NCBI GenBank assembly: GCA_019421385.1
Contig: JAHZFK010000017.1
Location: forward strand, 1 to 64,000
Direction of reading: 5' to 3'
Length of the DNA stretch: 64,000 nt
Origin: Clostridiales bacterium
Lineage (GTDB): Bacteria; Bacillota; Clostridia; Oscillospirales; Butyricicoccaceae
Shown: piece by piece, positions 32,974 through 41,900 of the stretch
How the letters are laid out: every line of letters begins with the position of its first letter
Position numbering within the stretch: the stretch's first letter is position 1
Notes under the pieces: generated by a model
What the model saw: the letters and a program-made list of their open reading frames with translations, nothing else
What the model was told of the DNA's origin: nothing
Databases searched by the model: none
Program-made: the position numbers and the translations under genes

Positions 32974-35255
32974 AATTCAGCCAGATGTTCTCCCCCGTCT
33001 CCCCTCAGCTCCCTTTTGACAGCTACGCACAATATACCAGCCATCTGTTTGCCTGCGTTGACCACCTGTTGAACGACTATGTTTCCAAACTGATGGATTC
33101 TTTCACCAGCGGCAACGGCAATACGAAAAATATACTCTACCCGGATCTGGAGATCGCGCACAGCCTGTGCGAAAAACACCTGAACGATTTCCTCACGGCG
33201 CAGGAACCCGAACCATCCGAACCTGCCGATGAGTTTCTTCCCGCAGAAGACAGTGTGTTCAGCGATCTGTTTGCCTCTTTCGCCAACGAGCACGATACCC
33301 CACCGGACGAGCCTGCGCCCGACATTGCGGAATTGTTCTCGGTCATTCGTCAGCGTGCTATGCTGACAGAGGTGCCGCTGCCCATCCATCAGCTCGCTGA
33401 AGCGCTGGAGCTGAGTGATTTTTCCCTGTTCTGCTTTGCCTGTGCGATTCTTTCCGCCACGCAAACCAACTACGCCTCGATCTTTCAGGTGATCGGCCAA
33501 AACAGCAATCTGGTCGCACCCAGCATTGAATCTGCAGCGCGCGTATATTTTGGCAGCCGTTTTTCCATCACTACGGCCTATGGAGAGATGTCCCGCGCGC
33601 TCGAGCAGCTTGCACCGGTGTTCGACCTCAAGGTCAATACGGCAATCCCGTTTTCCACGATCGTTTCACCCGACAAGCGGCTGATCGACTTTCTGTTCGG
33701 CGCGGAGCCGTTACGCATTGACCAAAACTACAAGCGTTTTTTCTCCATGCTGACCGACGACGCCAAACTCGATCCGTTTCTGGCCAACAAAAATGTGCTG
33801 GATGCGCTCTCTATTTCGTATGACGACGGCGTGCGCCTGTTCTCGATTTACGGGGACGAGGGCTCAGGCCGTCGCTTTACCATCCGCCATTTCTGTGCGC
33901 AGCGCGGCCTGCGCTGCATCACAGTGGACGGCGCCAAGCTGTTCGGCTACGATTTCAGCTTTGTGCAGCAAGCGCTGTGGGCGGTCTCGCGCGAGTGCCT
34001 GCTTTCCGGCGCATGTTGCTGCCTGACCAACCTCTCCTACCGGGAGGAAGAGAAGGAGCGCTTTTTCGGCTATATGGATTTGTGCTTTGAGCGGCTTTCC
34101 GATCGCGGCGTTGCAGTATTTACCCACAGCAAGGAAAAGCTGCCCATGCGCGAAATGACCTCGCTCGATTTCACGCAGCTCGAGCTCCCTACCCCCGACA
34201 ACGGCGAACGAATCGACCTCTGGCGGCACTATGCCGACGGATATGCGCTCGCGGATGAGGTTGAATTGGAGGAAATGGCAACCAAGTTCCTGTTCACAGG
34301 CGGCAAGATCAAAAATGCGCTGCATCAGGCGCGCAGCCTCGCCTCCATGGACAAGGAGATCCTGATCTCCCGCGACAAGCTGTTCAAGGCATGCAATGCG
34401 CAGATGAGCCATGAGCTGACACAGAAGGCCACGCGCATCCCCGCCAACTTCACTTGGGACGATATTGTTATGAACAAGGACCAGCGCGAGGCGCTGCAGC
34501 ACGCGGTCGACCAGATGACCTACCGCAAGCAGGTTTACGAGGACTGGAACTACCTGAAAAAATACCAGTACGGCCGCGGTCTGTCTGTGCTGCTGTTCGG
34601 CGCGCCCGGTACCGGCAAATCCATGTGTGCGCAAGTCATCGCCAACGCGCTCAATCTGGAGCTTTACCGCGTCGACCTGTCCAAGGTCGTCGATAAGTAT
34701 GTCGGTGAAACGGAAAAGTCGATCTCTATGATCTTCCGTGAGGCAAAGAAATGTAACGTCGTTCTGTTCTTTGACGAATGTGACACGCTGTTCGCCAAGC
34801 GCTCGGATGATGGCGGCTCCAACCAATCCTCTAACAACAACAAAACCGCTCTGTTGCTGCAAGAGGTCGAGGCATATGATGGCGTTTCCGTACTTGCCAC
34901 GAACTATAAGCACAACATTGACCCCGCATTCTTCCGCCGCATGAAATTCATCGTCGAGTTCCAATTCCCCGACCCGGATACCCGCGAGATGCTGTGGCGC
35001 ACTACGATCCCTAAAACCACCCCGCTGGCCGACGATGTGGACATCCGCTTTCTGGCCGAGCGATTCGAGTTTGTGGGCGGTAATATCAAAAACTGCATTC
35101 TGAATGCCGCATTCCTTGCAGCAGCCGATCCTGAGAGCGACGGCGATGTACATATGAAGCATTACCTGCAAGCGATCCGCTATGAATTTGTCAAAACCGG
35201 TAAGGTATTTACCCGCGCGGACTTTGAGCCGTATGCCAACCTTGTACTGACCTGA
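32970..35255 (+). CDS. CIS-associated AAA+ ATPase (Afp15/Pvc15-type)
   Basis: A 761-residue ATPase. The N-terminal 280 residues are helical and unassigned. A first degenerate AAA-like module starts near residue 290 (GDEGSGRRF, a broken Walker A). The active module has Walker A GAPGTGKSM near 545, Walker B VVLFFDECDTLF near 595, sensor 1 VLATNYKHNID and arginine fingers FFRRMKF near 650. This two-part layout fits the AAA+ ATPase of eCIS clusters, Afp15 and Pvc15, which is needed for assembly. The gene lies outside the main operon, divergent from it, with the OmpR regulator. It overlaps the regulator by 4 bases. Confidence 0.92.
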   Translation: MKFSQMFSPVSPQLPFDSYAQYTSHLFACVDHLLNDYVSKLMDSFTSGNGNTKNILYPDLEIAHSLCEKHLNDFLTAQEPEPSEPADEFLPAEDSVFSDLFASFANEHDTPPDEPAPDIAELFSVIRQRAMLTEVPLPIHQLAEALELSDFSLFCFACAILSATQTNYASIFQVIGQNSNLVAPSIESAARVYFGSRFSITTAYGEMSRALEQLAPVFDLKVNTAIPFSTIVSPDKRLIDFLFGAEPLRIDQNYKRFFSMLTDDAKLDPFLANKNVLDALSISYDDGVRLFSIYGDEGSGRRFTIRHFCAQRGLRCITVDGAKLFGYDFSFVQQALWAVSRECLLSGACCCLTNLSYREEEKERFFGYMDLCFERLSDRGVAVFTHSKEKLPMREMTSLDFTQLELPTPDNGERIDLWRHYADGYALADEVELEEMATKFLFTGGKIKNALHQARSLASMDKEILISRDKLFKACNAQMSHELTQKATRIPANFTWDDIVMNKDQREALQHAVDQMTYRKQVYEDWNYLKKYQYGRGLSVLLFGAPGTGKSMCAQVIANALNLELYRVDLSKVVDKYVGETEKSISMIFREAKKCNVVLFFDECDTLFAKRSDDGGSNQSSNNNKTALLLQEVEAYDGVSVLATNYKHNIDPAFFRRMKFIVEFQFPDPDTREMLWRTTIPKTTPLADDVDIRFLAERFEFVGGNIKNCILNAAFLAAADPESDGDVHMKHYLQAIRYEFVKTGKVFTRADFEPYANLVLT

Positions 35256-35271
35256 AAGGAGGTCTGGAACC

Positions 35272-35511
35272 GTGCGTTCGATCGAACGGTTAGAACATAA
35301 CCGGCGTATAGATGCCAAAAAGCGCCGTCAACCCTCGCCTGACGAAGAGGCAGAAGACGAGCTGACGCTTCCCGCTTTCGTGCCTCTGAACACCGCTGCT
35401 TCTATTTATGACCGTAATGCGGAGAAGCGCTTTGGCGGAATCAACACTGCGCCATCTGTTTTTGACCGCGGCGCGGTGTTCCACACCATGCAAAGCAAAA
35501 AAAAGGAATAG
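35272..35511 (+). CDS. Small basic protein with repeated NTA-S-DR motif
   Basis: A 79-residue protein starting at GTG with AAAGGAGG at good spacing, 16 bases after the ATPase stop. The N-terminus is basic (RLEHNRRIDAKKRRQ), the middle acidic (PDEEAEDELTLP) and the C-terminus basic. The phrase NTAASIYDRN is followed by INTAPSVFDRG 17 residues later, an internal repeat. Low-complexity ends suggest disorder. Its coupling to the ATPase hints at an adaptor or substrate. I cannot assign a function. Confidence 0.65.
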   Translation: MRSIERLEHNRRIDAKKRRQPSPDEEAEDELTLPAFVPLNTAASIYDRNAEKRFGGINTAPSVFDRGAVFHTMQSKKKE

Positions 35512-35580
35512 TATTATTCCACCCATTCAACCGAGCCATTTTATCACATTTCGCATAGATTGCATAAAATTTCACCCCTA

Positions 35581-35620
35581 AAAATACCGTTGCGGAAGCT
35601 ACTTCTGCAACGGTATTTTT
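35581..35620. terminator. Bidirectional rho-independent terminator
   Basis: An 18-bp stem (35581-35598 with 35602-35619, one G-U pair, loop of 3) has A-run at one end and T-run at the other, so it works in both directions. It ends the regulator-ATPase-small-protein operon. Confidence 0.8.
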
Positions 35621-35692
35621 ATAGGTTTTTAAAAGGACATCGAAAGCGATTCTCCGATGTCCTCACAAAAAACTTGCGTGTGGAAAAGATTT

Positions 35693-35785
35693 TTAGGCAA
35701 CCAACTCCTTCAAGATAGACTCAGCCAGTTCCCTGTTCATATCCTCCCGCGGATGTAGACAGCCTTCCTCATCCACATCGATCAT
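35693..35785 (-). pseudogene. Possible remnant of a small gene
   Basis: A 30-codon open stretch after an in-frame stop, MIDVDEEGCLHPREDMNREL then an Ala/Glu/Leu helix ending in KELVA and TAA. No Shine-Dalgarno precedes the ATG. It reads like the end of a longer protein whose front is gone, in an otherwise non-coding 390-base gap. I do not recognise the family. Confidence 0.25.
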
Positions 35786-35830
35786 GCCATTCTGATGAGC
35801 TCATGCATAGGAAGATATCTTCTTTTGAAC

Positions 35831-35879
35831 AAGCACCGGAGGAGCAGCAGGGTATGACGTTGCTGCCCCTCCGGTGCTT
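35831..35879. terminator. Stem-loop after the giant surface-protein gene
   Basis: A long hairpin has outer arms AAGCACCGGAGG and CCTCCGGTGCTT (35831-35842 and the end near 35879) and an inner GCAGCA/TGCTGC pair. It starts 28 bases past the stop of the giant gene on the minus strand. The U-run is poor, so terminator function is likely but not certain. Confidence 0.5.
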
Positions 35880-35906
35880 ATGCTAAAGTGAGACGGATAG
35901 GAACGG

Positions 35907-38900
35907 TTATGATATCAGATTTTCAGCAAATCGCATCAGGATCGTGGCGGCCTGTGCTCTGGTAGCCTGCCCCTGAGGTACCAGTTGACTATGGCCTATA
36001 CCAGTAATCAACCCTTGATCCACGGCCCAGAGCATAGACGGCTGCGCCCAGTGACTGGTCTGCGCCCCATCCACAAAAGAGGAGAGACTACCCTCCGCCT
36101 TTGGGTTCCCCGCATATCGCCACAGCATAGCTGCCATCTGCTCACGGGTGATGGGATCGTCAGGACCGAACTTACCGTTGCCATAGCCGGTGATCACACC
36201 TGTGCTGTCAGCCCAGCACACCGCTTTCCCATACCAGTCCTCCAGACTTACATCCTCATAATCCATAGGATAGTTGACCATCGGGCTGCCTGCCAGCCGC
36301 CATAGAATGGTGACGATCATACCTCGGGTAGTAGCCGCATCAGGTTCAAAAATAGTTTTGTCAGTCCCCAGCATCAAGCCGTTTTCCAAGCAATAATGCA
36401 CACCATCATGATACCACGCCTCTAATTCTGTATCAGAGAAAGCCGCCATGGGACAGCGTTCGTCGCGAGAACAGTCAGATATGGCAGTCATTTGACGGAA
36501 GATGACGGTAATGGTTACTTCTCCTGTCGGCTGTGTGAAGGTATAGGTTCCATCATCGTTGGGAATAGCTGCTACCGGTTTGCCAGCAGAATCGGTGACA
36601 ATGACCTCATCTACCGTATAACCTTCATCCGGAGTTGGTGTGATGGTAACTTGATCCCCTTTTTCCGGATTCTCCGGACTGGCGGTAACAGAGCCGTGCT
36701 CTGTCTGCTCTATATTGGGAGGATAGACAGATGCAGATGATCCGCCACCTTGACTGCTGCTGTTGCTCCCCGAGGATTCCTCGTAGCCAATGGCATAGGT
36801 GGAAAAGCATCTGACATATAGGGTCAATCGATTCTTATCGCTGTTGACAGTGAAGTATTCGCCCAACTCATTTTTATTGGCTTCACCCTGCTTCAATTCC
36901 TGCGCTTCCTTATCATCCTCCTGTCCGGTACTGCTGTGTACACGGTAAACCACATAGGCATTCTTCCCCTGTAGTTCCGTGGGCAATGGCAGCAGGACTT
37001 CCAGCAGAACATTGGACTGCGGAATCTGGGTTGGATTGCCGGTAACCCCCGCCGCTGTTGTCACTGTTTTTTTCAGCTTGTAGTCCATGACAAGGCTCAG
37101 CGTGTTGCCATTGGAGATTTCCTCAATTTTTGCAATATCCTTTCTAACCTGCTCTTCCTGCTGGGCATGTGTCTTTTCCTCGGCGGTAAAGGTAATTTCC
37201 ACCTTACCGCCTGCGCTTACGGTTTTCTGATCATCCTCAGTGTACACTGTCGGATCGGTGTTATCAAATACAGTGTCCAGTTTCCCTACCACAATATCCG
37301 GGCTGCCGGGGAACACTTCCACAACAGAATTAGTTGCTCCTTTCGGCAGTGTAACGTTGCAATTCTCTGCATTGCTGTTATCAATGATTACTTTTTGTGT
37401 AATAGTGCGCACATCCTTGGTAACGACCAGATTGTAAACGCCGGGCAGCAGATTCGGAAAACGATATTGACCGTCGCTGCCAGTCTTGGTTTCAGCGATC
37501 TGGTTCGCGCCCAGCCAAATGCTGACTACTGCGCCTTCTGCAGGCACCTCTCCTCCATCTGTCTGTTCGTTTATACTACCGCTTATAGAAAAAACATCCT
37601 GCCACTGGGCGGTTAATGTCACATTCCGAGCGGGCATGGTGAATCTGTCCCCAGGCTGATACAGCTTTGTATCACCATCGGCTTTCCAACCGCTGAAACG
37701 GTAGCCGGTTTGTGTAAACGGATTGGCAGGCAGAATGATCTGCCCCTCTGCCAGAGCGGTCTGCTGGGCAGGCCCAGTACCTGTGGCGCCTTCTCCGCCT
37801 GCAAAAGACACCGTGTACAGTGTCGGCGGAGCCTGAGTAATGGTGAGAGTCCCTACCTGCATCATATCACTGCCATTGGAATGACGATAGTTGGGATTGG
37901 TGATCTCCACCCAGATCTCGTAGCTGCCCACATTTTGCGGAGACAACACCTCTTTGCCATCTTGTCGATAGGTTACAATATAATCAGTGAAAGCAACATC
38001 ATTTGCGATAACGGTTGCTTTTTTTTCATTTCCATCAGCCTGCACCACATTGCCCGTCACGTTGAAACGCACCGGTTTAGGTTGGATGGTCAGCATCGCT
38101 GCACTGTTTTTCAGCGTGTAGTTGGCGATATCTGCACCTCGGAGGGTAGCGGTCAAAGGATGCCTGCCTGCGGTTTCCTTCACCCCAGCGAAATCGATTT
38201 TCACATCATCGCCGTCTACTACACCCGAAAGGGATACCGTTACGGGTTCGCTGCTTCCATATATTTGATTCAGCCCTAACCAAGCTGCGGCAATCGGTTT
38301 TTGGGCGATGGCAAACTCCGCTGTGGCGGTAACTGCTTCATGGTTTGCTGTTGCAGCAAAAGTAGCGGTGACCGTGTAGTTGCCCGCATCGGTTGGAACG
38401 ATATCACTGTTATAGGCGGTTCCGTCTCTGCCGTCGTAGTGATAAGTCACATGATCGGTGTCATTGGTATCCGAAACCGGAATCGGGCTGTTTGCCGCAT
38501 CCCCATAGGTCCAGCTTTCCATAATGACCGAAGCACTGCCAGCAGCTGTAGCAATGGTGTAGTCCTTCGTGGTGCCGGTGGTCGGCAGTTGATAATTCGG
38601 ATTGCTCAGGCCGATAGCTTTAGCGGTATAGTTACCCACATCCACCTTGTCGCCGTCCTCTACGATAACGGTGCAGACATCGCCACTCACTACGCCGGTG
38701 GCATTGGCGGTAACACTGACGGGCTGACCAGTATAGGTCAGGTTTTCGTAACCATGCCATGTAAGACCCACCGTTTTGGCGGTGATAGTGGCAATGTCGG
38801 CCAGTTCGGTCGCGGAGAGTACATAGTTCTTTCCCCACTCCCCATCCAAGGTAATGGCTACAGTGACCGCCTTGTTCTGGCCCGCGTTGGCGTTATCAAA

Positions 38901-41900
38901 GGTAAACACACCGGTAGCGGTAGGATTATCTCCGGGCAATGCTCCAGCCAGAGTGATTGTACCGGAGGTAGAAGTGCTGCCGTCATATTCCTTGCTGTCT
39001 ACGGAAACGACAGAGGGAATCAGCGTCTTTTGAGCAACTGTTATGGTGACAGTCCCCTCGGCAGTATTGTAATTTTCTATATCATCCGGGGTGAATACTA
39101 CAATACAATCTTGTAAGCCGCTGTTTGGTTTAAAGCCACTGTCTTTCCATGCAAAGCTGCCCTCTATATTCGCGCTGCCGCCGGTAATGGTGCTTTGCCC
39201 GAGATCGTCGCCGTAGGTGATATCAGATGCTGTGGGCCAGGTGGCGATGCCGGGATCAGCCTTTTGGATGGTGGCTGTAACGGCATTACTGCTGGCAGAT
39301 GCGCTTTGCCCATCAACGCTCGCCATAACCTTCACAGTATATTTACCACTATCGGCCACGGTACAAAGCGCCAGCGTTTTATCGGTTTTTCCGTCCAGCT
39401 TTTGGCCGTCTTTGTACCACTCATAGGTATAAGTTACGCCGCTTCCTGCCGTGTGGCTTGCCTCGGCAATGAGGGTCACAACTGTGTTGCCACCCTGATA
39501 AGTGCCGCTTGCTCCATCTGGACTGGCAGTCAATTCCACCGCAGGAGTAGCCAGCATCCAGTGTGCGGTGAGGGTCAGCTCGTTCTTTACCTCATTCTTT
39601 GCAAAATCCCATAGTGTATCACCGTCATACCATCCGTCAAAGGTGTAGCCGACCTTGCTAGGATCGGCGGGCTTTGTGACCTTGCCGCCATCGACCACCA
39701 GCTGAGCCGTTTCGCCAATGGTGACGCTGTGGACAACAACCGTCTTAGTAGCGGTTTTGCCTGTTCCGGTGGTCGCGGTAAAGATATAGGTACCAGCGGA
39801 CGTGATGAGGTAGGTATCTCCATGTATTTCATCCGCTGTGCCGCCATCTTTCTTCACCGTGACAGTAACCCCCGAACTGCCTCCAGCACTGGCGGCAATG
39901 GTCAGGTGCAGACGATCTGCACTCTGTGTGCCGCCAGTGACTGAAAGAATAGGCTTCCCATTGTCGATCTTGTCAACTACCACTGTTTCGTTGGCCAAGT
40001 TGCCTGCCTTGTCTGTGACAGAGACCGCATAAACACCGTTTTCAGATACGTTGAAGGTATAGATACCATTGTTTCCGGAAACAGGAACAGAATTCCCATC
40101 CTTTTCGACCGCTACACCATCTATGCCAGACTGATCTTCTGTCACGGTGAGGGTAATGGTGACATCGTCTGCTGTCCAATCTGTAGGATTACCGGAAACG
40201 ATAATATCGGGTGCCGTGGTGTCAATGTTTGTGATTTCAATGGCTTCGCTGCCCACATTTCCGGCGGTGTCGGTGCAAGTGACGGTGTATGTGCCGTTTG
40301 CGGAAACCTCAAAATCACCAGTGAAAGCGCCGGGTTCCTCAGTGGATTGAGTGAGTTGGATGCTTTCGCCATCCCAGACGGCAGTGAGGTTCTTGCCTGC
40401 ACTGCCGGCATCAAAGACTGCCACGTTAACAGTTACCGGCCCTTTCGTCCAGTTTTCGTCCGCGATGCTCAGGCGCACATCGGGGGCTACACCGTCCAGC
40501 GTACCATCCTGTGGCGCATCAACGGTGATGGTCTCCGACACAAAATGCCCGGCAGCATCAGTGACAGCGATGAGATAGTTTCCCGGCTCGGTGATGGTAA
40601 ACGTGCCGATGAGATCGGTGGTGGTACTGCCGTCAGGCAGAGTAACAATAATATCTGTATTGCCGTTTTCTGCTACACTATAGTTATAAACAACACCCTT
40701 GTTGTTGCTAGCCGCTTCATCTTTCGTCACCGTCAACCCCGGCCGAGTGGCATTGATGATATAACCTGAAGAAGTATCTGTCCCGCTATTCCCAACATTG
40801 TCCGTTGCGGTAATGGCCAGTGTCCATGTTCCGCTCTGGTCAGGAGACGTAGTGGTATAGATACCGCCAGCGCCGCCAGAGATGGTGGCAGCATGACTGC
40901 TGCTGCCGTCACTCCATATCCCTGTCACAGTATCCATTCCCGACTCACCGTCGCTAACTTTCACCGTCAATGTGACGGCCTCAGTGTGGTTCGTGTTGGT
41001 GAGATCTACGATCTCCACCTTGGGACCCATTCGATCGATTTTGGATACCGTGACCATTTTGGTAATGGTCTCGTTGCCGCTGGTAAGGGTAAAGGTATAA
41101 ACGCCATTTGCCGTGGCGGTGTAGGTACTGCCAGAGACTTCGGTTGCGCTTGCGCTACCCGGTTCTTTTACCGTCACCATAGCGTTAGCGGGACTGCGGT
41201 CAATCGTAATCGGGCGGGACTGCGCCCAGTTTGTATTGTCCACCGTCACCGATAGACTGGGCAGCTGCACAGTGCTGCCATCCAAATTAACCGACTGGCT
41301 GGCATGATCGGTCACGCCATCGTTGTTGGTTGCGCGGGCATGGAGATACCATGTGCCGTTGGTCTGCCGGGTGGAGACAGTACCGCCGCTGGTATCGGCA
41401 AGCAGTTTCCAGCCGACCACAGCTTTTTCATCTGCTTGCGTGCTCCACGCATATTCCAGCTTTGCCGCATTCGTGGCGTTGATCGTACCGGTCAAGATGC
41501 CGTTGGTGTTGGTGAGCTGGCTCACCGCGACCGTAGGCACACCGGGACCATTGCCCAGCGCAGCGTCCGTGCTGCCATTCGTCACGGTGCTGTCGGTGGC
41601 TGTTCCGGTATCATCCGCCATGTCCTTGATAGACGAGGCGTTGGTAATAGAGTTCACCTTCAGTGTGCCGCTGGCGTTGTCTGCCACCGTACCGGTAAAA
41701 TACAGCACATTGGTGTCCGCGCCGCCGATGTAATTGAATGTCCCCCAGTTAGTCACTATCTGCACACTGCCCAAATTGGGGCTTTTCGCACTGTCCACGA
41801 TTTCGTCAAACACCAGCGCCACAGTGACGCTGTCACCGGGCAGATAGCTGCCGTCTGCCATCGGAGCCACGCCAAGGAGCTGCGGTTCCTGGGTGTCCAG

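Noticed and set aside
33864..35318. 484-codon minus-strand frame across the ATPase
   Set aside because: Antisense to a clear AAA+ ATPase and without its own start signal or motifs.
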